Positions 10,500 through 22,559 of a DNA stretch of 64,000 nt are shown here, piece after piece; within the stretch, counting starts at the first letter, position 1, and every line of letters starts with the position of its first letter. The stretch is from Spirodela intermedia (Eukaryota; Streptophyta; Magnoliopsida; Alismatales; Araceae): contig LR746266.1 of assembly GCA_902729315.2 (NCBI GenBank), positions 3,172,759 to 3,236,758 of the forward strand, read 5' to 3'. The position numbers and the translations under genes were made by a program. The notes beneath the pieces were generated by a model, which saw only the letters and a list, made by a program, of their open reading frames with translations, ran no database searches and was not told the DNA's origin.

Positions 10500-12830
10500 A
10501 GATTCTTCATGAAGCCTTGAAACTTGTTGTGTACACTATTCCTAAAGCCTCAACATTACAAAGTTTCTTCTATAATAACTATACTTGTGTCTCTGATGGA
10601 GCTGAAATAAGAAAACATAATCCACATATTAAGAAATTGGACATGAAAATAATCTGTTATTAGTTCCTTGGTTATGTTTATATGTATAGGGTTTTTGAGT
10701 TTTGCTATCCAACTCAAACTCTTAACAATTTGGGAAATAAGACGTGCTACTAGGAGGGTAACTAGTGTTTTTCTCTGACTTGTAAGTAATGATATTTTGG
10801 TGTCTTTTAAGAATATTCATAAAGTTGAAACCTATAATGTACAAAATATATTGCATGTTGAAAAAAATAGTGAGATGATGCTCTAGGTATATAAACTAGA
10901 TTTCTCAAAGGTTTTAGCTAGACTCACTATATTCCACAACTCTAGTCTACCCAAGTGCTTCCCTATGTAGCTTCAAATTTTATGGCTCTAGAGGCCCAAC
11001 TAGATTGACACCTAATTAATTTGTTATGAATTTACACCTATGTCAAGATGAGTACTAGATAGTAACATTACAACAGTTCATGAAAAAAATAATGCTCTTA
11101 TACCAAGAAAATAATATCTAAAAATATAATGAAATTAGATAAAACATTTGACAAAATACTAGGATCACATTCAAAGATTTTCAAAGGTCATTAATTTTTC
11201 AAATATTTCATAAAATAAAATATAATTCTTAACATTAAGGTTATTTTCTTGAAATTTTTGATGGATGTCTTTATATGAAATATCTTTGTCCAATCGATAA
11301 GGTGTATATCTTTCTAACTATGATCATGAAATTCATTTGACTAGGTAAGTCTACTCCCTTGCTAAAAACAGCAAGTGACACGGTAGGCCATAAGTTGGCA
11401 TATTTTTCTAATGTCTCAACATAATCGACTAAGCAAAAAATTATTAGTTATCCTTCTATGTAGTTTTTATCATCAAATCTATGAAGGCTTTTGCTTCGAA
11501 AGCTAACAATTTTCACCAGCCGAGAATGGAAGTATTTAAACTAAATCTCATGTTGCTAACAATGAAGTGATGAACTCCAAGCTTATAAGTAAAGTGTAGT
11601 ATCCCATAGCATTACTTAAAGTGGGCAAGGAAAATGAGAGGGTTTAAGATTCAAGAGGTTTATTTTAATAATATTTACAAATACAGGGTTATTCTTGTAC
11701 TAAGAAACTTGCTCAAATTAAAGATAACAAATGCCTCAAGATTTTCTCTAGTTTCTATGAATTCATCAAGAACAGTTGTGACTTTCTTTAGTAGGTTATT
11801 TTTACTCGAAGATCCATCAAATGGATATGAAAGCAACATTTTCGAATGGAAGAAAATGATATTGGTATTTATTTAGAGAGATTTAACTCACAAAATCATG
11901 ACCACTTGATATGTAACCTTTTAAAATGTATGTGTTCAGTTAAGAAAATACACTACTGATTATGTGTGAAATGCAATGATATGATTGAGGATTCTATGTA
12001 CACAAAAATAATGAGATCAAATAAATTGTCTTAAATATTGATGATAGTTACTTTTCTGCTAGTGACTATAAATTAATGCATGAGGCAAAATAATTTCCTA
12101 TGAAGAGCTTTGAAATAACATAAATGAGTGAAACTTCTTTTGTCATAAGAAATCTTATATTATCTTATAAAGCTTATGTTATTCATATTTTTTAAGAGTT
12201 TCAATAAGCAAGTTTATACTTTTACTTTCTTATATGATACATTAAATACAACAAAATTCCTAGAAAATGATTTTGAGTATGAGGGCATAAAGATTATTAT
12301 TAATGATTTTTCTTAAAAATAGTTCAATATTTGGTTGATGTATTACTTTGAAATATCCGAGGTAGATTCTTGAATAACCATGGCATAAAACATTCAATAA
12401 CTACAAGTCAAATTGGAATGTTAGATCTAATGAATTAAGGACAATGTACTCACACAAAAAGGTCAATCATTGAGAAAAAAATTTGGCCTTTGGACTGAAA
12501 TGAGATGGGTTTCGAAGAAGGTCATAAGCCAATGTCTGCTTATGTTTTCTTGCCCGCTAAAGGAGCAATCCCATAGTAAAGTAGAAAGCAAATAATATGT
12601 TATTTATGTGCTATGTAGGCTGAATTTACTTCATGCCTCTAGGCAACTATACAAGTTAAGTAGCATGATTAGGGGTCAAAAAGCAGTCAATTCCATTTTA
12701 GGCCATGAGAAATTTTGTTATAATATTACAATAGTAGAACATGTGGTGATGAAAAAGAATGTGGGATTTTCTAATGTTAAACATCTTTGGCTAGGTAATT
12801 TTTTTAAAAATTACTCATAATGGGTACATA
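10500..12830 (+). mobile_element. Second decayed Ty1/copia relic
   Basis: Two pol landmarks survive in order on plus. Near 10500-10745 a translation with stops gives EALKLVVYTIPKAS, then AEIRKHNPHIKKLDMK, FLGY and CYP blocks, which is the C-terminal end of copia integrase. Near 12560-12720 AEFTSCL-ATIQVK and a following RP block match the copia RNase H end (AEFVAC.EAT.Q). The 1.8 kb between them should hold reverse transcriptase, but no clear YVDD box was found. Frames are broken throughout. LTRs were not recognised, so the outer limits are approximate. Confidence 0.62.
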
Positions 12831-12963
12831 CAATGCATAATTAATGGTGACCAATAACATTTTGAGACATGGATGGTCATGTTTGGGTTATGACACTTGG
12901 AAGGCACCTTTGGGTGGGGACTCGTGGGAACCATTTGCTTGTGTGATCCTCTCTTTGGTGAAT

Positions 12964-13788
12964 TGGCTGCCGTTACGATCTAGCTTGAGGGCATATTAGG
13001 AATTATCATGTAGGGTTCTCTGCCTATATAATGAGTGATAAACGCCGATGAAAACCGAGATAGTTTCATCCGCCGCGCCTCCTGTTTGCCCATTGAGATA
13101 GAGGAAACTTCATCCCTCTATCTTCTTCTTTTCATGGTAACATGGTATCAGAGCGCTAGAGCTACCATCACTATCTCTTGTCTAGTCTCAAGTTTTTTAA
13201 CCTTGTAGTTGTCAAGATAGTGGGCATATTAGAGGAATATGACGAGAAATCCCTTGTCATCTCCGATTTAATATCCATCTTCATCTTGTTCTTTGGTCTC
13301 AAAGTTGGCATATTAATTGACATCATGTTCATCAACAGCATGGCAGCCCTTTGGTCTTGAGGGCAGTGAATCTTTCTAGTTTGTTGGCAGCCATTTGGTC
13401 TCCAGGGTAGTGAATCTATACATCTTTGATTATTTGATTTCTGCAAGGCAAGTTTGATTAGCAATAGTTCTTCATTTTTTTATCAATGATGTCTCAGTGT
13501 TGCATTCATCAATGACATTTTCATTATTAGTGTTTTCATCATCGACAATCTCATCAATAGTTTATTTCTTTTACCATCCAAGAAGACCTATTCTAAAGTT
13601 ATTTTATTTCTTGTTGGAGACTATTATGATGTAGCCTAAAGGCGTAATAGGAAATATCATGTAGGATTCTCGCCGTATGAAATAGGAGATAAAAGTCAAT
13701 AAAAACTGAGGTCGTTTCTGTCGCTCCTCCCCTCTGTTGATTGAGATGCAGTCTATCCCTTCATATTCTTCCTCTTTTCATTGTAGTA
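12964..13788 (+). mobile_element. TRIM-like miniature LTR element
   Basis: Two diverged direct repeats of about 178 bp (12964-13142 and 13612-13788) share the blocks TATTAGGAATTATCATGTAG / TAATAGGAAATATCATGTAG, GATAAA, AAAACYGAG and a CTTCYTCTTTTCAT end. The first ends AACA and is followed at once by TGGTATCAGAGC (13143-13154), a good initiator-Met tRNA primer site. The first copy carries a TATATAAT box at about 13024. Only 470 bp lie between the repeats, with no gag or pol; inside is a short local duplication (GGCAGCC.TTTGGTCT near 13342 and 13386). This is the structure of terminal-repeat retrotransposons in miniature. No target-site duplication was found, and the second repeat has lost its CA end. 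Confidence 0.7.
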
Positions 13789-14091
13789 GTGTTCGTAAGA
13801 TTGGGCCTTCAATCTCCATTGGAGGAGACAACATGTTAGCACATTCACCACCTTCCTCCACCTATCAAAACCCTAATTTATAAAGGTTTTCTTTATCTCT
13901 AGGCCCTTCTCCTCCAAAATCATGCATTATATCTATGTAGAAATAGATCCTATACGACAGTGTTTTTAATTTTTTGTGGAATGCTTATTTCTTTTGCGGA
14001 GTTAGATATGAGCCTCTTAATCGTGGTTCAGTCCAAAATTACATGAATCAAACAATTATTTCAAACAGCTTCTTCTGATTCGATATTTATT
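13789..14091. other. Intergenic, nothing recognised
   Basis: AT-rich sequence between the TRIM-like element and the GC-rich block upstream of the homeobox gene. No coding or repeat signal was seen. Confidence 0.4.
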
Positions 14092-14433
14092 ATGGCAGGA
14101 TCTAGGGCGAGCACACCGACTACAGAAGGGAACATCGGCTCGCTTCTTGGGATGAACGGCTTCCAGTTGGCGCCGGCGGCGGCCCTAGGCGGAATGGCTG
14201 CTGTATCCCAGACAGGAAAGAGCGTGAGATGCGGAGGAGCAGGGTTTGACCTCGGAAACGTGGCACCTGTGATATCCCGTATCGCCGCGTTGCCGGTAGG
14301 CGAAATCCGGCCAGGAGGGTTGAACACGACGCATTGGACACCTGAAAAAGAGAGACAGAGAGCGCACAGGCCGCCATCTTTTTGCCGGCGCAATGATACC
14401 CAATGCGGTTACGGACAAAGAAATTGTCTTTAA
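14092..14433. other. GC-rich block open on both strands, upstream of the HD-ZIP gene
   Basis: The plus strand has a 113-codon frame (glycine/alanine-rich start with MAGSRASTPTTEGN). The minus strand has overlapping frames of 90-126 codons, one with proline-rich text (PRSNPAPPH, AAIPPRAAAG). Neither matches a family I know, and simultaneous openness on several frames is what high GC produces by chance. It could be a 5' exon or promoter CpG region of the gene that starts at 14659, or an independent small gene. Confidence 0.2.
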
Positions 14434-14510
14434 GTACCGGCCATCCACCCTCCCCATTCCTCATCTCGAGCTGCGACATTCTTCTTCGTCTAGGAAGCAA
14501 GAAGGTCCGT

Positions 14511-14546
14511 TACTCTCTCTCTCTCTCTTTCTCTCTTTCTCTCTAG
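14511..14546. repeat. (CT)n run in the presumed 5' UTR/promoter of the HD-ZIP gene
   Basis: About 35 bases of CT dinucleotides with single T interruptions just before the possible donor CAAG/GTACGAG. CT-rich leaders are common near plant transcription starts. Confidence 0.7.
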
Positions 14547-14658
14547 CAAGGTACGAGCACTTCCCATTTTAGCTAGTCTTTCATCTTCTTGTGATTGTTA
14601 AGGATAAGAAGACCATCACGTTTCGCTAGTCTCTCGCAGGATCACTCAAGTCCAGAAG

Positions 14659-15945
14659 ATGTCGTCGTTTTCATTGCCCATGGATGGAGATGCCACTAGC
14701 GAGCAGACGATCGGCTGCCCGTTGGACTTAACCGGGGACTTCATGATACTGCCCTCCCTTTCCATTTCCATCTCCGATACCGTACCGGCCCTCGTGGCGA
14801 CTCCCACCGTCGTCGAAGGAGTAATCCGAGTTTACCATTCTGTTATTCATCATTATCATTGTCATCATTATCGTCGTTGTCGTCATCGTCGTCATCTTCT
14901 TTTTCTTGTCCAACGTTAACCCCACTAAAACGGATCTCCATTTTTGCGTTCTTCTCCGACTGTGAAGAACGTTGAAGGCCGTGAGAATCTGAACGAAAGA
15001 GATGACGAATCAAGCTGCGACGAGAACTATGTTGCTCCGATGCCGCAGCCTCCGCAAACTGAGCAGAGGACCGGTGAGAGGAGCAGTGGCTGGCGCTCCG
15101 CGAAGAAGCGTCACACCCCAGAACAGATAATGGGGTTGGAGGCGTAAGGAACAAACCCTACACAAAATATCGACGATAGAAACACACGAACGCGAGAGGT
15201 TAACTCTCCCTTCTTACGTCGACTATCATCGAGAGTGTTTTTGCAGGGCCTTCAGGGACTGCTGTCACCCGAGCGACAAGCAGCGGCTCAGTCTGAGCGA
15301 GGAGCTAGGGCTGACGCCTGAGCAGGTGAAGTTCTGGTTTCAGAACCGCCGGAATCAACTGAAGGTAGGGTTTGCCCACGTTCTCGTCGTCCCTCCATTT
15401 TTTGCTCTTTCTTCTCTCTCTCTCTCTCTACCGTGAGAACAGAGCTCTGGCAAGAGATGATCGGAGGAATGATGCTGTTGAATGAATCTATTCATGACGT
15501 TGGTCAGAAACAAGTGATTTCGCTGACGGGCTTGGTCACTGGCTTTGCAGAATAAGCATGAGAAGGAGAGCAACATCCATCTTCGTGCGGTGAACGAGAG
15601 ATTGAAGGACGTCAACTACGAACTAAAGGCTTCCGTGTGTAACATTATGTGCGGATCATGCGGCCGCCCTACCGTTGTTCGCAAGCCGTCGCCGGAAGAG
15701 CTGCGTCTCATGAGGGAGAACGCGTGGCTCAAGGGAGAGGTAATCAGACGCAAACCCTTCGCCGGTTCCGCAATATTTACTGACGGTGCTGTGTTCTCTT
15801 CCACTGATAGGTGGACAAAATATCGTCCTTCCTGAGAAATCACGGATTCTTACCGGAGCAGCCGATATTGCCGAGTGTGCCGCTGCCTTCTCAAAATCTC
15901 GACACTGGTTTCTATCCCCCATACACTGGTGGGACTGATTTTTGA
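14659..15945 (+). CDS. Class IV HD-ZIP homeobox protein lacking the START domain (5 exons)
   Basis: Exons 14659-14820, 14968-15143, 15247-15364, 15551-15739 and 15811-15945 have consistent GT-AG borders and join to 259 codons. Residues 1-98 are a low-complexity, acidic N-terminus. Residues about 99-152 are a homeodomain ([23 protein letters not shown], third helix [13 protein letters not shown]). From 153 comes the class IV zipper-loop-zipper ([18 protein letters not shown]), with the loop cysteines in CGSCGRP (C186, C189) and then [18 protein letters not shown]. Such proteins normally continue into START and HD-SAD domains (about 700 residues) and act as epidermal transcription factors. Here the last exon gives only a proline-rich tail ending [11 protein letters not shown] and a TGA, and no START coding is seen downstream to 18398. 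A possible 5' UTR intron (about 14551-14640) follows a CT run. Exon borders are inferred by family alignment. Confidence 0.87.
14836..14902. repeat. (CAT/CGT)n trinucleotide tract in intron 1 of the HD-ZIP gene
   Basis: Imperfect ATC/GTC trinucleotides read as poly-Asp/Met/Thr in several frames. They lie wholly inside the inferred intron 14821-14967, so those frames are not coding. Confidence 0.75.
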
Positions 15946-16060
15946 ATGGGTTCGGTGTCGCCTTCCTTGAAGCTTGGAGTTCCAGAATAAAGCTTCAGAG
16001 CGTAGCTTCTGTCTTTAAATTTTCAGTCGAGTGTCAGCGTCGATAGTTGTCTGTGGGTTT
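15946..16060 (+). terminator. 3' UTR of the HD-ZIP gene with AATAAA
   Basis: AATAAA lies at 15986-15991, 41 bases after the stop codon. This supports a real transcript end here and so a genuinely short protein. Confidence 0.5.
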
Positions 16061-18392
16061 AAAGTTTGAGTTGGTTGCTTGAAGTTTGCATTTCTAGTTT
16101 TAACACCTGCTTTGAAGAGTCCAAGTCAGTTTCCCTGGTCAGACGTCTGTGATTGTTTTGCTTGAATTTAAGTTGTTGTCGCCTGTTACCGCTGTTTGTT
16201 TTGCAAAAGAAAGACTCAAGAGAATGGGCACATGAGTAATGGGTCAATTCGAAATTATTAGAAACTTGTACTGCATTGGGAAAGCGGGCTAAGTCAAAGT
16301 TGTTTCGTTTGTCTAATCTAATCATGGCTCCAACCGGATTATACTTCTCCTCTGCTTTTTCTTATTACACCTGGCTTTCGCCACAGGCTGGCAGGTGCAA
16401 ATATCTGCAACTATTAGTGAAAATTAGAGTAAAATGTAGAAAACCAAAGGATCGAAGGAGACCCAATAGAGGGAGAACAGTTTTACCTTATCATAAACGT
16501 CTCATGCCCCTTTCCGTCTTCATTTCGACTCAATAGAGGGATGGGATACAAGAATCAACTACCAAGGATCATACATGAATCTAGTAATCTCTGTTATAGT
16601 TAATTGCAAAATCAATCAGGAGATGAAAAAATAAGATATGCCTTGATTAGACTCATTCAATTAATAGTACAATCATGACTATGTTGTAATTGAGAATGTA
16701 TCACTAAATTATTTGGCAATATGGTGTGTTGGTTTGTAAATGGGGGAGGGGCATGAAGAGGATCAAATTATGCCTAGAGTGGCGGAATGTAATGCTTCTC
16801 AACTGAGAAAGAAATTGATTGATTATACAAAAAATACCTTTTCAGAAAGATCAGATGCAGCTTATACCTTGCATTGAGGATAAGCTGTCGAGCACAAGGG
16901 CACAAATATGTACGAATGGGGATATGAATGCCAGTATGTAGAATCATGGGGGCATGGGCAGAAAACTGGAAGTGGATGAACACGAGAAAGCTAATGCAGA
17001 GGCATCGACAGGTGTTTAATAACGTGTTCATGTAGGTGGAGCGCATACACAGATGGAAACATAGCGCGCTGAACAACACATGAACAGGGAGGACAAGCAT
17101 GGATAAGCGGATTGAAGCACTAGAGAGGGGCAGAAATGGGAACGATGGGAATATACTGGGTATCAAGATTTCTGTCTTTACTCCACCATATATTTCTTAT
17201 GGCCACTGATTTTTCACAACATTGTGTTAATTCATTCTTTTATTAGCCTATAATTAAATGTTATAACTGTGTAACTTGTACAGTTAAGGCATGCATAAGA
17301 ATTGCAACCAAATGATAGGATAATTAAGACTAATAGAAACGTTAGACATAGGTGCCTGATGGGAGCGAAATATGAAAAATTATTACTTAAATTTAAGAAA
17401 AAAGAGGGAAGAAACTTAAATATAAAAATCTTCTCCAAGCCACAAGGTCGTATACAGTCCTTTCACAATGATGACACTCCCCAATAATCGGCCTAAGCCC
17501 TCTAGATGAAATTTTTCACTATCATGCCTAGCTCATCTGCCTACTTAGTTGCCCCCTCATGCTGTTTATTATTTGGCATATGGAGTCCCATACACACAAT
17601 GGGTGTAAAGGGACATTCCTATATTTTGTGACATATGGATAAAAGATTGGCGGTCGATTCTGCACTCCACGCTTGTTCCTCTCTCTCATGTTCTCTTTGC
17701 GCCCTTCCCCTCTATTCTTGGTCAGGACTAGTTGAGGCAAATGAGAGTTTGAGCGTCCTCTCTCTACCACTTCATCCTCAAGGGCTCAAATCTTTGTTCT
17801 GGGGTATTATTGATCCCTTATGATTGTGCTTTATTTTTAGGGAAGAGATTCAAATGCTTGTGAAGTGACCATTTGTTTTCTACTTTCTTCTATTATTGAT
17901 TAATGCACTTATTCTCTTTTGTAACATAATTAAATATTATTTATGCTATTTCACCTTGTTTTCTGGGCAATACCACCTTGATATGTTAGACTATGTCTAC
18001 ATCAGAGTAATGTTACTAAGTTGTCAACTAAAAACTTCAAGGTTTTGATATGTAATAGTTGTTGATATTTTTTGTCTATGATTAATGCAAATTGATTGAC
18101 GTATTGATTTTTTTGGAATTATAAGTCAGGTGAAACACCATGAGGAGGGGGGGGAGAAGTAGGGTTTCTATGATTTCTACCTATTTTTTGATTTAGGTCA
18201 ATCCTGTGTATGTGCTGCAATACATGTTAGCACTCTTATATCGTGATAATGACTCTAAACTCTCACTCATGAAGAACAACAAGATTCTACACTAGTTCAC
18301 CCCTCACCTTGCTACTTTTACTAATTTTATTTTCTTTCAAGTATTTATTAATTTCCTCAAGAAGTACATATTAATTAATTTTCGTGAGATTA
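16060..18392. other. Intergenic stretch without recognised genes
   Basis: AT-rich with several frames of 60-130 codons on both strands, including a 130-codon minus frame at 16774-17166 with hydrophobic text. None matches a family or shows conserved motifs. A G run lies at 18150-18157. No START domain, LTR or tandem repeat was recognised. Confidence 0.45.
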
Positions 18393-18397
18393 GTCAC

Positions 18398-20132
18398 TGA
18401 TGTGACTTAGTTGTTGTATAGTAAATTACACAAATTTAAAATTTATAAAACTAGAAAATATGAATTTTCAGATATTTAGAAGTATTTCTGAACAAATATA
18501 TCAATTATAATTCAATAAAACTTCCAAAAATAGTGGTAATTTTCTAAGTCAATCACAAGGATGTAATATAATATCAAGTAATTATTCAGAATTTTTCTCA
18601 AATAATATTATTTTCTATGAATTTTACACTAGGAAATAAAAATGAAATATATTTAAAATTCACAAAAAAGGAAAATAAGGTGCAGACATTAGAACGACGT
18701 CAGCGTCCAATGAACGCGAATCGGGCAGAAATAAAGTTCCACCCGATGATTCTTACAGATGATTTAATTGATCAAATTTAGATCTGTAAAAGCGAAAAGA
18801 ATCGTAATTGAATGAAGTATAGCTTAATAAGTTTAAATCACATAAATTATCACTAATGAAGTGAAAATTAAGTTGAAAGTAGGAAAATAGAGTTCTGGCG
18901 TCACGACGGCGATGCGTCGACAATGCACTAGAATCTTGAGCGTTCAAGAGGATCGTTGTGCAGTGTCCACGGCCTCGAAGGCTCTCCTTGGACAAGAACG
19001 ATGTGGGCAATTTTTAGATCTCCTTGCGAAGTCTAGAGATCAATGAAATGGGTCGTCGAATCGTCTCTAGCAGCTATCACCTGACGGAGCAGAAAAATGG
19101 CGACTTTGCGGCTCTCTAATAGCTGTCACCCGATAGAGAGGAGCTGGATGGAGGTGGGGCGTGTGTTAGGGAGCTTCATCCTCAGGTCCGCACAGCAAAA
19201 GGAGGCTCTTCATCGCATCTAGTACGCTCTCAAGAGGTGACGACTTGTCTCCCGACGGATCGTCCTCTTCTCGACGATGACTTGTTTGTCGATCAATCGG
19301 AAATGCTTTACTTGATGGATTCATGATCCTTTTATCGCGAATTGTTCAACAATTTTAGTAACAATGCTCCGTGAATCGTATTGACGAGATTTTCGCCGAT
19401 GATCCAGCGATTCTGGCGGCTTAATCCTTCACTGGCGATCTGCAAGAAAGTCACAATAATTAGATAAAAAAATATGAGTTTTGGCTTTGGGAAGATTCAA
19501 ACCCACGCTAGTTGCTCGCTTGCATGAGAGAGATTGACATAAGTACTCTAATGCTCTTATCAAATGACGCCATCATGGTATATCTCTGTTATAAATAAGG
19601 AGTATTGTAGGTATTAAAATCATTGAAGTCTTTTTGGGGAAGGTGTGATGCGGGTTTAATCTCACATCATTTGTTCGCCGAAGTTTTGGGCGAATATATA
19701 CTAATATTACATTTGCAAGTAAGTCCCTTTCTCACGCATGTACAACCACTCCTTGCCCCACAACCAACTGGCCACTAGTGACGTGGAAAGGGAGTGGCGC
19801 ACACGTGCCCCTATTGGTCCTAGCTGCTCGAGCCTCTACTCGTAGCTCCTCCCTGACAGTGCTTTCAACCCACTTGCGGGCCCGACTGGCTGGTAGGTAC
19901 CCCCCATTTTACTATATATATATATATTTTTTTTTTCTTCATTTATCTCAAAAGTAAGATTGTAAAAATCATATAAATTCATATAAAATTACATAATTAG
20001 CCAAAAATTCATGTTAATCAATTGAAAACCACTTTTTGCACTTGTAACACAAATATAAGTCTATTTATCATGATTTAAGGCTAAAACTATATTATTTACT
20101 AATTATTAACTCATGATAATGAAGACTTATTA
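18398..20132 (-). mobile_element. Solo Athila LTR, long subfamily, TSD GTCAC
   Basis: This is a complete 1735-bp LTR in minus orientation. On plus it starts TGATGTGACTTAG and ends AAGACTTATTA, where other copies end TTATCA. It is flanked by GTCAC at 18393-18397 and at 20133-20137, so it is a solo LTR left by recombination of a once complete element. It contains an extra segment of about 107 bp (about 19523-19640) absent from most other copies but present in the LTR at 42887. No open antisense frame survives in this copy. Confidence 0.93.
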
Positions 20133-20137
20133 GTCAC

Positions 20138-20555
20138 CCAAATATCTCAAGTTTGTCTCCTCAAAGTCTCAACATTTTTGCACCCAAATATAGATACTGG
20201 TGCCTCGTGTCATCATTCAAATCACTCTCCCCTTAAAACTCAATTACCTTAATGCCTAATAGAAATAAAAAAAAATGGTGATGAATTCTAATTATTTACC
20301 AAAATCAGTTGGAGTAGAGGATGCAACTTTCTTGTGTGTCGTTGTTACATATGGTTAGCAGAGCTTGATGTTCTCACTTGAATCTTTGTGTGCTAAATAT
20401 ATTTTTGATATAGAAGTCTTTTTCTATAAGTGAGCTTGTTTCCTTTAATGGTTTCTTGATATTACTTGATCTTTAACATTTGAGATTCTCATTTAGAAAA
20501 TTGTCAAGTTTCAAAATGTGTGGTAATGACCTTTGAACCTTCCAATCTTTAAATC
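20138..20555. other. Intergenic, AT-rich
   Basis: Between the solo LTR and the gypsy relic. Nothing recognised. The gypsy 5' LTR and primer site were sought here and not identified. Confidence 0.35.
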
Positions 20556-21626
20556 TCTTGGTTCCCTTGCCTTTTTTGTTCAAATTTGAATTGGAGTTTC
20601 CTAACTTGATGAAGAATATGATCACCAGTACCTTGATCATGATCATCATCGAGGGAATCTTCATCACCACGACGCACCTCGTCACGACGATGGCCACGAT
20701 TGATTGGGTGGTCGTTGGCCACAGGATACTTATGATCGCCGCGAGCCAGTCTACCCTGCTCGTAGGGACGATCTCCCACGTCCGCCACCACCACCACCCC
20801 GACCCCACTACAAGGACTATCGACCCCACGGACGCGACCAGGGACACGATAGGAGAGACCTTCCAGGTTACAAAGCTGACCCTTCCCGACGAGCAGAGCT
20901 CAATCAGTGAGCAAAGCGTCAGCCACGAGATCGCGATGATTCCTATTGCGACTACCAGAGTGCTCTAGACTTTCACCAAGCACCCTAGGATGCCCACCAG
21001 GATCGTTACTACGATCAAGGGCGTTACTCGAGTCCTCCCCACCGTGACTTTGGTGGTGACCATAGGGCCGATCGATTGGATGATGGGGACAGGCGACGTG
21101 AGGATCATAGGGCCCGCATATTGAAAAGTGTTCACGCCGATGTGGCAGTCTTTGACGGCTCCAGTGAGCCCAAGGACTTCATAGATTGGGAGTCTAGTAT
21201 GAACTCCTATTTCCGATGGTACCGCATAGATGATGATTTATGCGTGGAGTATGTGGAGATGAGACTTGGTGGATAGGCCAAGATCTTTTGGGAAAACGAG
21301 AGCTATGCGGCACATCGACAAGGGCAGCCCATCACATCATGGGTTGATATGGCATCACACTTGAGGAACAAGTATGTTCCTCGATAGTACGAGTCGATGC
21401 TGTTCCTCAATTGGTTAGACCTCCGACAGGGCAAGATGTCCGTCCGAGACTATATTCAGGCTTTTGAGGAGTGCTGCATGAGGTGTCGCTTTGTCGAGGA
21501 CTCATGTGTGGTTTTACGCATTTTCACCCACGGACTTAGTCCACGGCTTCAGAACGAGGTGCTGAAAGGCAACCCGTCTGAAGTAGATGAGGCCTACCGC
21601 ATAGTAGAGCATAGAGAGCAACCCGC
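20556..21626 (+). pseudogene. Ty3/gypsy gag, N-terminal part (broken)
   Basis: Plus-strand remains of a gypsy gag. A proline- and arginine-rich lead (YDRREPVYPARRDD, HYKDYRPHGRDQGHDRR) is followed from about 21076 by the capsid-like block HADVAVFDGSSEPKDFIDW, then IFWENE (after a stop at 21274), SWVDMASHLRNKYVPR, then LRQGKMSVRDYIQAFEECC and FTHGLSPRLQNEVLKG, ending REQPAD. The pattern is that of chromovirus-like gypsy gag. Stop codons at about 21274 and 21385 and frame changes before 21076 make it non-functional. An Athila LTR interrupts it at 21627; the zinc knuckle follows beyond the insertion. Confidence 0.8.
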
Positions 21627-22376
21627 TGACGTGACTTAGTCATTGTATATAAAATCACGCAAATATAAAATTTATAAAACTAAAAAATATGATTTTTCAG
21701 ATATTTAGAAGTATTTCTGAACAAATATATCAATTATAACTTAATTAAACTTCCAAAAATAGCGATAATTTTCCAGGTTGATCACAAGGATGTAATATAA
21801 TATCTGGTAATTTTTCAGAATTTTCCTCAAAGAATATTATTTTATATGAATTTTATACTAAGAAATGAAAAATAAATATATTTAAAATTCACGAAAAAGG
21901 GAAATAAGGGAGCGGATGTCAGGATGATGTCAGCACCCGACGAACATGAATTGGGCAGAAACAAAGTTCTGCCCGACAATTCTTACGTAAGTGATTACAG
22001 ACGATTTAATTGATCAAATTAAGATCTATAAAAGCCAGAAGAATCGTAATTGAACGAAGTATATTTTGGTAAATTAAAATCACACAAATTATCACTAAAT
22101 GAAGCATAAAGTAAGTTGAAAGCAGGAAAATAGAGTTCTGGCGTCGCGGCGGCGATACGTTGGTGATGTATCAGAATCTTGAGCGTTCGGGAGGATAGTC
22201 GTGCAGTGTCCACAGCCTCGAAGGCTCTCCTTGGACAAGGACGATGTGGACAATCTCTAGATCTCCTTGCGAAGCCTAGAGATCAATGAAATGGGTCGTC
22301 GAATCGTCTCTGGTGGCTGTCACCCAGCGGAGCAGAAAAACGACGACTTTGCAGCTCTCCGACGGCTGTCACCCGA
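21627..22376 (-). mobile_element. Truncated Athila LTR inside gypsy gag
   Basis: It begins TGACGTGACTTAGTCATTG and follows the LTR (read from its 3' end) for 750 bp up to the CACCCGA near 22376. There it is cut by a different LTR family starting TGATGGCGAG. About half of the LTR is missing. No clear target duplication was found at its outer ends. Confidence 0.85.
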
Positions 22377-22545
22377 TGATGGCGAGCGGGACTTGTCTCC
22401 ATCAACTCAGGAGACACCGGCAGTCCTTCAGCCCGATCAAAGCGCGAAGATGAAGGAGCCAGGCTTTCGCTACACAGCCTAGCCCTTCGGGACGACGACA
22501 TTCCACCTCCACGACGACGACAAGCTCGAGCTCACCCTTATCTTA
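22377..22545 (+). mobile_element. Fragment of a second LTR family (family E)
   Basis: This begins TGATGGCGAGCGGGAC and is the reverse complement, in diverged form, of about 32570-32395. It is placed exactly where the Athila LTR stops. It ends within the block CTCGAGCTCACCCTTATCTT, after which unrelated text leads back into gag. It is the outer 170 bp of a longer LTR represented more fully at 31458-32570. Confidence 0.7.
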
Positions 22546-22559
22546 GTTTAATTATCAGC

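Noticed and set aside
14728-14925. Poly-Thr/Met minus frame and Asp-rich frame near 14843
   Set aside because: Produced by the ATC/GTC trinucleotide tract in intron 1 of the HD-ZIP gene.
20473-20847. 124-codon minus-strand frame
   Set aside because: Antisense to the gypsy gag lead, which matches gag motifs on plus.
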